DNA of 64,000 nucleotides, from contig NZ_CP011412.1 of NCBI RefSeq assembly GCF_001007875.1, positions 1,922,001 through 1,986,000 on the forward strand, written 5' to 3'. A model generated the notes under the pieces. The model was not told the DNA's origin. It worked only from the letters and a program-made list of their open reading frames with translations, and made no database searches. Each line of letters starts with the position of its first letter. Position 1 is the first letter of the stretch. This document shows positions 35,307-45,283 of the stretch, in pieces. The position numbers and the translations under genes are program-made. This stretch comes from Sedimenticola thiotaurini (GTDB taxonomy: Bacteria > Pseudomonadota > Gammaproteobacteria > Chromatiales > Chromatiaceae).

Positions 35307-36941
35307 ATGAACATCTTACGCCGCCTGAATATCACCCACCGGCTTTGGGCATTGATAACACTGGCCATAATCGGTACTGCCGCCATCACCGTTTTCTCTC
35401 TACTGCAGTTCAGATCTGGACTTCTGTATGAGAAAGAGCTGCAAACCCGCAATCTGACCGAGACAGCCTACAGCATCATTGCTGACTTCCACGCCCGTGC
35501 CGACAAAGGCGAGTTGGAGCAACAAACCGCACAGAAAGACGCCCTGGACAGTATCAGGGCGCTGCGTTACGAAGACGGTAACTACTTCTGGGTCATCGAT
35601 ATGGATGCAGTCACCCTCATGCATCCAATTAAACCTTCACTTGAAGGCAAGGATCTGTCCGGATTGAAGGATGCGAACGGCACAGCCATCTTCGCCTCCT
35701 TTGTCAAAAAGGCAAAAGAGAGCGGCGAGGGCATGGTGCCCTATCTCTGGCCAAAACCCGGCAGCGAGAACCCGGTCCGCAAAGTATCCTACATCAAAGG
35801 TTTCAAACCCTGGGGCTGGGTCGTCGGTACCGGCATCTATATCGACGATGTGGAGAGCGTTTTCTGGAACAATGCCACTACGCTATCCGTCAGTACCGGG
35901 ATAGTGTTGCTCATCCTGATTAGCGTATCGCTGATTATCGCACGCAGCATCAGCAACCCGCTGCTACTGACCACCGAGGCCATGCACAACATTGCTGCCG
36001 GCGACGGCGACCTGACCCAGCGGCTCGACAGCGATGGCAGAGATGAGGTCGCGAGACTGGCCGGTGCATTCAATGAATTTGCCATCAAGGTACAAAACAC
36101 CATTACCCAGGTCAGTATCGCCAGCAATCAGATTGCCATCTCGGCGGATGAGCTCACAGCCATCACAGCCCAGAGCCATGAAGGCATGGACCAACAACGT
36201 AACGAAACCCACCAGGTAGCCACCGCCGTGACTGAAATGGCTGCCACTGTCCATGAAATTGCCCAGAGCGCGGAGAATACGGCGACTGCCGCCCGTGATG
36301 CCAATTCCGAGGCAACGGCCGGCCGGGGCGTGGTAGAAGAGACCTCCCAAGCCATACATCAACTGGCCGGCGAAGTTGAAAAAGCCTCCAGTGTTATTAA
36401 CCGACTGGAAACCGAAAGCGGCGCTATCGGCAGTGTCCTGGATGTGATCCGGAGTATTGCAGAACAGACCAACCTGCTGGCCCTGAACGCCGCGATAGAA
36501 GCGGCACGGGCAGGTGAACAGGGTCGCGGCTTTGCCGTAGTGGCTGACGAGGTGCGCACACTGGCAAGTCGAACTCAGCACTCCACCCAGGAGATTCAGG
36601 AGATGATTGAGCGCCTGCAATCCGGAACCAGCGAAGCGGTCCAGGTGATGGAACAGAGCCAGTCCACAACCCAGCTCACTGTCGATAAAGCACGGGCAGC
36701 GGCAGAATCACTCAATAAGATTGTACAGTCAGTCACTACAATTTCTGACATGAACACGCAGATCGCCAGTGCTGCGGAAGAGCAGTCAGCAGTCGCCAAA
36801 GAGATCGACCAGAGTATTGTACAGATCTCCCAATTGGCCGAGCAGGCGACCAGCAGCACAGATCAGGTCGTCACCTCCAGCCATGCGTTGGCAAAACTAA
36901 GCGAAGATCTGCAGGCCCAGGTCAGACAATTTAAAATCTGA
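35307..36941 (+). CDS. Methyl-accepting chemotaxis protein with Cache sensor
   Basis: The 544-aa chemoreceptor has TM1 at 12-32, a periplasmic single-Cache domain (35-185; [18 protein letters not shown] and [15 protein letters not shown] are typical of sCache_2), TM2 at 190-215, HAMP (215-270), and a signalling domain with the conserved hairpin tip [32 protein letters not shown] in pieces at about residues 390-422. There is no C-terminal CheR/CheB pentapeptide. AAGGAG 7 nt upstream of the ATG. Ligands of sCache_2 receptors are often short organic acids; none can be named here. Confidence 0.95.
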   Translation: MNILRRLNITHRLWALITLAIIGTAAITVFSLLQFRSGLLYEKELQTRNLTETAYSIIADFHARADKGELEQQTAQKDALDSIRALRYEDGNYFWVIDMDAVTLMHPIKPSLEGKDLSGLKDANGTAIFASFVKKAKESGEGMVPYLWPKPGSENPVRKVSYIKGFKPWGWVVGTGIYIDDVESVFWNNATTLSVSTGIVLLILISVSLIIARSISNPLLLTTEAMHNIAAGDGDLTQRLDSDGRDEVARLAGAFNEFAIKVQNTITQVSIASNQIAISADELTAITAQSHEGMDQQRNETHQVATAVTEMAATVHEIAQSAENTATAARDANSEATAGRGVVEETSQAIHQLAGEVEKASSVINRLETESGAIGSVLDVIRSIAEQTNLLALNAAIEAARAGEQGRGFAVVADEVRTLASRTQHSTQEIQEMIERLQSGTSEAVQVMEQSQSTTQLTVDKARAAAESLNKIVQSVTTISDMNTQIASAAEEQSAVAKEIDQSIVQISQLAEQATSSTDQVVTSSHALAKLSEDLQAQVRQFKI

Positions 36942-36970
36942 CTCCCCTGCTATTCAAACAGACGACACCG

Positions 36971-37006
36971 AATGACAGAGGGCGCCCGCAGGCGCCCTCT
37001 GTCATT
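36971..37006. terminator. Strong bidirectional hairpin between chemoreceptor and dnr
   Basis: A perfect 16-bp stem (36971-36986 with 36991-37006) and a 4-nt loop lies between convergent genes. There is no T-run on either side, but its strength suggests termination of both transcripts. Confidence 0.7.
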
Positions 37007-37035
37007 GGTCTGATGGAAGCATTCCATCCATGATC

Positions 37036-37737
37036 CTACGGACTGATCTGGTGCCCGCAGACCCCGGAGGACTCCGCGTGTTTACGCAACCCCTCCACAT
37101 CCAGGATTTCGATATGTCCGCCCCTTACCTTGACCAGACCCTGGTTGCTGAGATTGCTCAGAATTCGAGAGAAGGTCTCCGGCTTGACTGACAACCGGGA
37201 AGCCAGCACACCCTTTGGCGTGGCAAGTTCAAATGCCACCCTGACCTGCCCATTGAACATCGCCTTGCCGCACAGATAGCCGGCCACCCGACCGGTTGCG
37301 CTTTGCAGCGTCAGGTCATCGATCTCCTTGATCATCCGCCGCAGACGCATGCTCATATCACCCATGACCCGGAAACAGGTATCGGTTGACTCCCTGAGCA
37401 GATCAAGAAAGCCACGGCCGTCCACGGCGATGAGTCGCGTCTTACCGATAGCGGCCGCCCGTACCGGATAGGCGGGCTTGTCGGAGAACATCAAGGCCTC
37501 GGCAAAGGTGTAACCTGCCGTGACCACCTCAATCACCTTCTCGTTGCCATTCATGGACAACCGGGAGAGTTTTATCTGTCCTTCACGTACCAGAAAAAAT
37601 CGCTTGGCCGGATCGCCTACCTCGAACAATGCCTGATTATCCTGGAGTTCTATCTCACTGCTCATCTTGCGAACGCGCTCCAACTGACTCTCATCCAGCT
37701 GGGAAAAAAGGTAGGCATCTTTCAGTTCGGTCAGCAT
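37036..37737 (-). CDS. dnr: Crp/Fnr-family regulator, Dnr-like
   Basis: The 233-aa product has a cyclic-nucleotide-like sensor domain (15-125; FEVGDPAKRFFLVREGQIKLS in pieces), a dimer helix and a winged HTH, whose recognition helix reads VKPETFSRILSNL (E and S/R placement as in the Fnr/Dnr class binding TTGAT-N4-ATCAA). No Fnr-type N-terminal cysteine cluster is seen, which fits a heme-based Dnr/Nnr NO sensor rather than Fnr. It heads the denitrification island, and at least six matching sites lie before the island's genes. Its own promoter has no full site. Confidence 0.87.
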   Translation of the reverse strand: MLTELKDAYLFSQLDESQLERVRKMSSEIELQDNQALFEVGDPAKRFFLVREGQIKLSRLSMNGNEKVIEVVTAGYTFAEALMFSDKPAYPVRAAAIGKTRLIAVDGRGFLDLLRESTDTCFRVMGDMSMRLRRMIKEIDDLTLQSATGRVAGYLCGKAMFNGQVRVAFELATPKGVLASRLSVKPETFSRILSNLSNQGLVKVRGGHIEILDVEGLRKHAESSGVCGHQISP

Positions 37738-37901
37738 GATCGCACCCTGATTATAATATTTACTTAACTTTCATGGAGTTAGTATTTTTGACCGGGTATT
37801 CTAGCGCAGTTGACACCTTCTGGAAATCAAATTGGCGGAGACGCACAAACTGCGCCCATCACTGCAGCGCAGCAAACAGATCGAACAACATCCTTTAAGG
37901 A

Positions 37902-39275
37902 CTAGCGCTGCTGAACCCGGTCGACCGGATCAACAGGCGCGGGAACACGCCGCGCATAGGCGAGTAACGCCTGGTTGGTTGCACGGTAGCGCCACACAGC
38001 GACAGCCAGGTTTTTTAACAGGAGCGCATTGGACAGGAAGAAGAGCAACCCGGCCGGGCGGGCAAACCAGGTGGGAAACAGCACAGCCAGCAAGGTCATT
38101 AACAGGGCGGAAAGAAACAGGTAAAACTGCAACCGGGCAGACCGGTCCGGGATAAACTCCTTCATGTTCGGCACCTTCACTGACAGGCACATCAGGCTCA
38201 TCTGTCGGTTCTGAAGATGGAACCAGGAGAGAAAAGGGACGATTTTGTAGAGCATACCATTGATCACCGACAGCCCTACCCCGAACAACAACCCAATGCC
38301 CAGCAACAGATTAAACTGGGGGCCGGCGCCAATCGTCCGGGTGAAACTTCCCATCACCCAGAACAGCGCACAGAGTGGCACAAACAGCATCCCGGTGCGC
38401 CAGAAAAGCAGTGTGACATCGGAGATCCGGCGCTTCCGCTGCTGTTGCAGCCGGATCGTCATCAGGGCATAAGCGACAAAACCAAGCAGCGGAAAAAACA
38501 GCCATAGTTTAGGCACTATTGCGTCAACTATTCCGAATAGACTGCCTGACACCAGCAGTGACCAGATCACCAGTCCGCCAAACAGCGCCGGAGCCAGCAG
38601 ACGACGGAATCTGACCGGGTACTCCGGTGTCACCTGAAACATCGGCACCACCTGGTAAGAGACGCCGATCAATAGCAGGCCCACCCAGCCCAGAATACCC
38701 CACCCCAGGTGCACATCCACCAGGGACGCGATCTGCCCGAACCCCATCCGTCCCAGCAGTCCACTGGCAAGCAGCAGCCCCAGACTCAGGGTGATCAGAA
38801 ATGAGACCATCGCGAGACGTATGGCGATAACCGTGTCACTGACACTTTTCACCCGCCACAGGGCCACCATCACGGCCACAAAAAACAGCATGATACCGCC
38901 GCCCATCAGCAACATCGCGATAGAATCCGCCAGCAGGCTTCCAGACAGGAACGAAACCACCAGCGTACCGGTTCCCAGGGTGATCATCAGGTGACTGGCC
39001 GTACCCACCGCCACGACACCGGGGACAGGTGAGCCGGCAATCACCGGCAGCATCTGCAATAGAGCGCCACACATCACCATGGCCAACATCCCCAGGGTCA
39101 GCAGATGGGTAAACCCGAGGGTCAGGGATGACCAGCGGGTCAGGAACAGATCCGCACCGCTGAATAACAACATACCTGCTGCGGCCAGACCAAACAGCGG
39201 TGCTGTCAAAAAAAAACGGAACGGAATGGAGATGGGCGGGGCCTGATCCAGGGAGAGACTGGCGGTGTTTAGCAT
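37902..39275 (-). CDS. Polytopic membrane protein of the denitrification island
   Basis: The 457-aa product has about 12 hydrophobic segments. The pattern FTHLLTLGMLAMVMCGALLQMLPVIAG near residues 53-80 (in pieces) and HLGWGILGWVGLLLIG near 185-200 place histidines in helices, as in heme-copper-oxidase-like or NnrS-like proteins, but the full set of CuB/heme ligands is not evident. Genes of this sort often travel with dnr, nor and hemerythrin genes; a role in heme/NO handling is inferred. It lies 66 bp after the DUF2249 gene, same strand. Confidence 0.7.
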   Translation of the reverse strand: MLNTASLSLDQAPPISIPFRFFLTAPLFGLAAAGMLLFSGADLFLTRWSSLTLGFTHLLTLGMLAMVMCGALLQMLPVIAGSPVPGVVAVGTASHLMITLGTGTLVVSFLSGSLLADSIAMLLMGGGIMLFFVAVMVALWRVKSVSDTVIAIRLAMVSFLITLSLGLLLASGLLGRMGFGQIASLVDVHLGWGILGWVGLLLIGVSYQVVPMFQVTPEYPVRFRRLLAPALFGGLVIWSLLVSGSLFGIVDAIVPKLWLFFPLLGFVAYALMTIRLQQQRKRRISDVTLLFWRTGMLFVPLCALFWVMGSFTRTIGAGPQFNLLLGIGLLFGVGLSVINGMLYKIVPFLSWFHLQNRQMSLMCLSVKVPNMKEFIPDRSARLQFYLFLSALLMTLLAVLFPTWFARPAGLLFFLSNALLLKNLAVAVWRYRATNQALLAYARRVPAPVDPVDRVQQR

Positions 39276-39341
39276 GTGTTAATCTACCCGGTTATAACAA
39301 TTAGTAGACGGGCTTCGCAGTGCCGACGCCGTTATAGGATG

Positions 39342-39599
39342 TCATGGTGTGGCGGCAGCAACATCACGGGCAGCAGTGACATCCCCGCTCTTCCAGATAT
39401 AGATCTCATATCCACCGGATGAATCATCCAGGCATTGCCAGCTAAACCCACATTTCTCCAGCATCGGATAGAGCAGGTGCGGCTCCCGGCGATGAAAAAC
39501 ACGCAGATAGTCGCCCGAAGCCAACTTACCAATGGCTTCCAGCACCTGTTCCAGAGGTTCACAGGGCTCCAGCATGCTCACATCAAGTTGAATTTCCAT
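39342..39599 (-). CDS. DUF2249 domain protein
   Basis: About 85 aa from ATG at 39599 (MEIQLDVSMLEPCEPLEQVLEAI in pieces), whose start matches the TusA-like DUF2249 fold: LDV..L.pceP then G.yL.v.h.reP..L.p.L. A longer frame to 39653 lacks a ribosome site. DUF2249 proteins commonly accompany hemerythrins and Dnr-type regulators in denitrifiers; their function is unknown, though the fold resembles sulfur carriers. The C-terminal tail (VTAARDVAAATP) is low complexity. Confidence 0.78.
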   Translation of the reverse strand: MEIQLDVSMLEPCEPLEQVLEAIGKLASGDYLRVFHRREPHLLYPMLEKCGFSWQCLDDSSGGYEIYIWKSGDVTAARDVAAATP

Positions 39600-39686
39600 C
39601 GCGATAATCAGAACAAAATATGGCGAGACTGCATTGATGACACTGCCCATCAATACGTGAATTGCTGTTCATCCGTTTTCCAGATG

Positions 39687-40121
39687 TTAGAGCATTTTCA
39701 TCTCGTGCAATGTGGCCTGGGCATCGGCGGCAAATACCTGGTCCGTCATGGGATAGAGCATCTGTTCCTCTTTCATGTTGTGCTGCTGCATCAACATCAT
39801 CAGGGTTTCCGACAGCCCCAGATAGCGTTCACTATCCATCAGCCGTACTGCGGTTTCCATATCCACCAACAGCTGGCGCATCTGCACATGTTCCATGCGC
39901 ATCATCTGGGTGGGTCCTGCACTCTGTCCGGTACGTTGCTCGAAACCGGGAAACAGAATCCCCTCCTCCATGCTGAAATGATTTTCGGTGGCATCGCGAA
40001 AGGCCTCGAACTTTACCTGCCCCTCAGACCAGTTTCCATGCGCAATCAGTTCTTCAGCCTCGACAAACAGTGAATCGCAGCGCCGATGGTCGTTCGCCAT
40101 GGTATCAGTAATCGTCGTCAT
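39687..40121 (-). CDS. Hemerythrin HHE domain protein
   Basis: About 144 aa from ATG at 40121 (MTTITDTMANDH). The four-helix bundle shows iron-ligand histidines in order: DHRRCD near the start, E..HFSMEE (helix 2), MRMEHVQM (helix 3) and QQHNMKEEQMLYP (helix 4). The ligand set fits a non-heme di-iron hemerythrin. In denitrifiers such proteins often take part in NO or iron-sulfur repair responses (YtfE/Dnr-linked). A perfect Dnr/Fnr box (40196-40209) lies 75 bp upstream in the proper direction. Confidence 0.85.
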   Translation of the reverse strand: MTTITDTMANDHRRCDSLFVEAEELIAHGNWSEGQVKFEAFRDATENHFSMEEGILFPGFEQRTGQSAGPTQMMRMEHVQMRQLLVDMETAVRLMDSERYLGLSETLMMLMQQHNMKEEQMLYPMTDQVFAADAQATLHEMKML

Positions 40122-40195
40122 TAATTTGTACCCTGATGCAAGTGAGGTTAGCGGATTTGAGGGCAAAGTATCGATAATTCCCGGCGGTCTGCACC

Positions 40196-40209
40196 TTGAT
40201 TTCAATCAA
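40196..40209. promoter_or_regulatory. Dnr/Fnr box for the hemerythrin operon
   Basis: TTGAT-TTCA-ATCAA is a perfect Fnr/Dnr palindrome (extended to CTTGAT...ATCAAG). It lies about 75 bp upstream of the hemerythrin start and 140 bp from norC, beside a second box at 40252. Confidence 0.8.
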
Positions 40210-40251
40210 GCCATCACCGATTCAGGCGCTTGCCATTCCGCCGGAGCCACT

Positions 40252-40265
40252 TTGACTCAAGTCAA
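40252..40265. promoter_or_regulatory. Dnr/Fnr box for norCB copy 1
   Basis: TTGAC-TCAA-GTCAA. A -10-like CCTAAT lies at 40288-40293, placing the box centre at about -41.5 (class II activation). It lies about 85 bp before the norC start. Confidence 0.82.
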
Positions 40266-40349
40266 GGAACTCACCCTGACGGGCAGGCCTAATGCGACCT
40301 GGACACCTTTTGCGTTACTGGACTAACGAAAAATAATGAGGTGATGACA

Positions 40350-40796
40350 ATGGCTCAGGCCTTCACAAAGACCATGGCGCGGAACATCTTTTATGGTGGT
40401 TCTGCGTTTTTTTTCCTCCTCTTCCTGGCCCTGACCTTTGATTCGGTCAGCCAACTGCCCAACCGCGATAACCGGGCCGCACTCGAAGGCCCGGTCGGCC
40501 AACAGGTCGCCAAGGGCAAGATGCTCTGGGAAGAGAACAACTGTATCGGCTGTCACACACTGCTCGGCGAGGGCGCCTATTTCGCGCCCGAACTGGGCAA
40601 TGTCTACAAGCGCTTCGGCAACTCCAAAGACGGCATTATCGGCTTTATCAAGAGCCGCCCCGTCAACGGGATTCCCGGGCGACGCAGCATGCCTCAGTTC
40701 AACTTCGACGATGATGAGCTCGATGCCATCGCCGAGTTCCTGAAGTATGTCTCCGAGATCAATGCCGCCGACTGGCCGCCAAACATTCAGGGTTAA
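40350..40796 (+). CDS. norC: Nitric oxide reductase subunit C, copy 1
   Basis: The 148-aa membrane-anchored cytochrome c has one N-terminal helix (residues 10-30) and a periplasmic heme domain with C65-IG-C-H69 and a distal Met (RRSMPQFNF). It passes electrons to NorB for 2 NO to N2O. ATG at 40350 is used, with GAGGTG upstream, because the second copy has the same start with a different leader. The bases from 40349 on are shared with copy 2 at 59509, so this is the left edge of the duplication. 15 bp to norB. Confidence 0.96.
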   Translation: MAQAFTKTMARNIFYGGSAFFFLLFLALTFDSVSQLPNRDNRAALEGPVGQQVAKGKMLWEENNCIGCHTLLGEGAYFAPELGNVYKRFGNSKDGIIGFIKSRPVNGIPGRRSMPQFNFDDDELDAIAEFLKYVSEINAADWPPNIQG

Positions 40797-42203
<1,407 letters not shown>

Positions 42204-42229
42204 TACCCGGATGGGTAAGTCTTAACCCA

Positions 42230-42255
42230 GGCCGGCTCTTGAGCCGGCCTTTTTT
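42230..42255 (+). terminator. Terminator of norCB copy 1
   Basis: GGCCGGCTC (42230-42238) pairs with GAGCCGGCC (42241-42249) around 2 nt, followed by six T residues. A textbook rho-independent terminator 27 bp after norB. Confidence 0.93.
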
Positions 42256-42279
42256 ATCCAGGGATGGATTTATGCCGCG

Positions 42280-44880
42280 CAGCACAAGGATGTGCGGGAG
42301 CGGCTTTAGCCAGGAATGGACGTATTCCGCGAAGAGTCTTTGTTAAGAAGGAGTTCCGGCCCACTGGGCCGGGTTACTTTTACGGGTAAAAGTAACCAAA
42401 ACCCTCGCTCCACCACGCCACCCCTGCGGGGTTCCCTGCGTTTCTCGCCAGCGACGGGGCGCGCATAACTCGCTGCGCTCAGACAGATGCGCGCCTTTTT
42501 CCGTCGCCGGCTGCGATACTCGGTGGCGTGGAGGTCGGATCTTCCTGCGGAACCCAAACTTCGAATGAAGTTTTTATATGAAGAACCAGCGGATTGGCAG
42601 GCTGTATATCAGTGTACCCTCCCCGTTCAGCCTGTCGAGCATCGCAGGGCTGAGCGGAGATACGCGTGAAATTGTTTGAGCCGCACAGCGGCGAGTTTTT
42701 TCACGCGCCGCTCGGACCGAGAAGCGCAGAGCACCCGAAGGGCAGGCTGAACGGGAAAAGGCTTTTGGGCAGTTTTGGCCACAAAAGTACCTCGCCACAG
42801 GCCGTCAGGCCGGGCGAAATGCCTTTCTCTGCTCAAGTATTTCTTCACTATTAGCAGCGAAGAGTCTTTAGTTAAGAAGGAGTTCCGACCCTCCGGGCCG
42901 GGTTACTTTTACGGGTAAAAGTAACCAAACCCCCCCGCTCCACCCCGCCACCCCTACGGGGTTCCCTGCGTTTCTCGCCAGCGACGGGGCGCGCATAACT
43001 CGCTGCGCTCAGACAAATGCGCGCCGTTTTCCGTCGCCGGCTGCGATACACGGTGGCGTGGAAGTCGGGCTATCCTACGAAGCCTAAACCTTAGAATGAA
43101 GTTTTTATATGAAGAACAAGCGGATTGGCAGGCTGTATATCAGTGCGCCTCCCCGTTCAGCCTGTCGAGCATCGCAGGGCTGAGCGGAATCAAGCGTGAA
43201 ATTGTCTGAGCCGCAACGCGGCGAGTTTTTTCACGCGCCGCTCAGACCGAGAAGCGCAGAGTACCCGAAGGGCAGGCTGACCGGGGAGAGGCTTTTGGAT
43301 ACTTTTAGCCTCAAAAGTACCTCGCTAAAGGCCGCCAGGCCGGGCGAAATGCCTTTCGCTGCTCAAGTATTTCTTAACTATTAGCAGCGAAGAGTCTTTA
43401 GTTAAGAAGGAGTTCCGACCCTCCGGGCCGGGTTACTTTTACGGGTAAAAGTAACCAAAACCCTCACTCCACCCCGCCCCCCCTGCGGGGTTCCCTGCGT
43501 TTCTCGCCAGCGACGGGGCGCGCATAACTCGCTGCGCTCAGACAGATGCGCGCCGGTTTCCGTCGCCGGCTGCGATACTCGGTGGCGCGTAGGTCGGATC
43601 ATCCTGCCGGGCCTGTACTTTCGGTTGCCTGTTTATGCTGAACAAGCCGATTGGCAGGCTGTATGACAGTGCACCTCCCCGTTCAGCCTGTCGAGCATCG
43701 CAGGGCTGAGCGGAGATACGCGTGAAATTGTCTGAGCCGCACAGCGGCGAGTTTTTTCACGCGCCGCTCAGACCGAGAAGCGCAGAGTACCCGCAGGGCA
43801 GGCTGACCGGGAAAGGGTTTTGGGTACTTTTGGCCACAAAAGTACCTCGCCAAAAGGCCGTAGGCCGGGCGAATTCCTATAGCAGATCAATTCTTTTTTA
43901 AACCGGGGATCCGGCCCATTGGGCCGGGTTACTTTTACGGGTAAAAGTAACCAAACCCCCCCGCTCCACCCCGCCACCCCTACGGGGTTCCCTGCGTTTC
44001 TCGCCAGCGACGGGGCGCGCATAACTCGCTGCGCTCAGACAAATGCGCGCCGTTTTCCGTCGCCGGCTGCGATACACGGTGGCGTGGAAGTCGGGCTATC
44101 CTACGAAGCCTAAACTTAGAATGAAGTTTTTATATGAAGGACAAGCGGATTGGCAGGCTGTATATCAGTGCACCTCCCCGTTCAGCCTGTCGAGCATCGC
44201 AGGGCTGAGCGGAATCAAGCGTGAAATTGTCTGAGCCGCACAGCGGCGAGTTTTTTCACGCGCCGCTCGGACCGAGAAGCGCAGAGTACCCGAAGGGCAG
44301 GCTGACCGGGGAAAGGCTTTTGGATACTTTTGGCCACAAAAGTATCTCGCCACAAGCCGTCAGGCCGGGCGAAATTCCTCTAGCAGGTCAACCTTTTTTT
44401 GACCTGGGGAAACCGGCCCTCCGGGCCGGGTTACTTTTACGGGTAAAAGTAACCAAAACCCCCCGCTCCACCCCGCCACCCCTACGGGGTTCCCTGCGTT
44501 TCTCGCCAGCGACGGGGCGCGCATAACTCGCTGCGCTCAGACAGATGCGCGCCTGTTTCCGTCCCTGGCGGCGATACTCGGTGGCGTGGAAGTCGGATCT
44601 TCCTGCGGAACCCAAACTTCGAATGAAGTTTTTATATGAAGGACAAGCGGAATGGCAGGCTGTATATCAGTGCGCCTCCCCGTTCAGCCTGTCGAGCATC
44701 GCAGGACTGAGCGGAATCAAGCGTGAAATTGTCTGAGCCGCACAGCGGCGAGTTTTTTCACGCGCCGCTCGGACCGAGAAGCGCAGAGTACCCGAAGGGC
44801 AGGCTAACCGGGGAAAGGCTTTTGGGCAGTTTTGGCCTCAAAAGTACCTCGCCAAAGGCCGCCAGGCCGGGGAAATTAAT
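42280..44880. repeat. Hairpin-repeat block R1, five tandem units
   Basis: Five units of about 495-530 bp. Each has a perfect 26-bp palindrome (GGTTACTTTTAC, GG, then its complement) at 42372, 42901, 43431, 43927 and 44429. Each unit has, in order: hairpin CGGCCC-nnn-GGGCCG, the palindrome, CCCC-tNc-GGGG, GCGACGG/GCGCGCAT arms closing about 30-40 nt later, CCGTTCAGCC/GGCTGAGCGG, GCGTGAAA...TTTCACGC enclosing GCCGC-nnn-GCGGC, and GGTACTTTTG-gcca-CAAAAGTACC. Short ORFs (about 60 aa) in all units share one frame but have no ribosome site; I treat them as spurious. Lies between norB copy 1 and nirS. Confidence 0.9.
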
Positions 44881-44913
44881 TGTAGGAAAACCCAATACGA
44901 ATAAAATTTTTTA

Positions 44914-44927
44914 TTGATCCAAATCAA
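44914..44927. promoter_or_regulatory. Distal Dnr/Fnr box before nirS
   Basis: TTGAT-CCAA-ATCAA, a perfect palindrome just outside the last hairpin unit. No gene starts within 300 bp on either strand. Confidence 0.7.
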
Positions 44928-45165
44928 TATATCACCATATAAAAAAAAGGTTTTAAGTGACAAAAAACAACTCACTCCAAGCTTCCTCCAGTTGGCTCCA
45001 CAACACATCAGGCTATCCAGAAAAACCACCCTATCTAACTGATATTATGATGTTTATTCAAGTTTCACCGAAAAACAGAAAGCACCTCTGGTTGCACCGC
45101 ACAATCGTCATCAGATGACGCCCCGACCCCCGTAAAAACAGGCCAGCCGGGCTAAATACCCCGTT

Positions 45166-45179
45166 TTGACCAAGGTCAA
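45166..45179. promoter_or_regulatory. Dnr/Fnr box for nirS
   Basis: TTGAC-CAAG-GTCAA, 105 bp before the nirS start. The expected -10 region at about 45202 (GATCTT) is only a weak match. Confidence 0.8.
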
Positions 45180-45283
45180 AGCAGCGATCTGCCGTATGGA
45201 TGATCTTAGCGACTCGGGAATATGCCACGGCGGAACCATTACCGCCTTACTCGTATCAATCGCCATCGATGGGGAGTTTCTAC

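Larger units (their letters stand above)
44885..45283 (+). other. nirS upstream region with an unassigned stretch
   Basis: About 400 bp hold two Dnr boxes (44914-44927 and 45166-45179). The first is 370 bp before nirS, too far to act on it directly. The 240 bp between are non-repeat, with no ORF of note; a small RNA or leader is possible. Confidence 0.45.

Noticed and set aside
37785-37830. Dnr autoregulation site upstream of dnr
   Set aside because: TTGACCGGGTATTC has only one good half; a second TTGAC has its partner 11 bp away instead of 4.
42280-44880. CRISPR array
   Set aside because: Units are about 500 bp, not short repeats with unique spacers, and no cas genes are present.
42280-44880. 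Insertion sequence
   Set aside because: No transposase frame, no target-site duplication seen and no single pair of terminal repeats.
42487-44917. Short ORFs of about 60-100 aa repeated in each hairpin unit (starting MKLSEP or MRAFF types)
   Set aside because: They recur only because the repeat recurs, lack ribosome sites, are open on both strands, and their length changes between units. Treated as by-products of the hairpin units.
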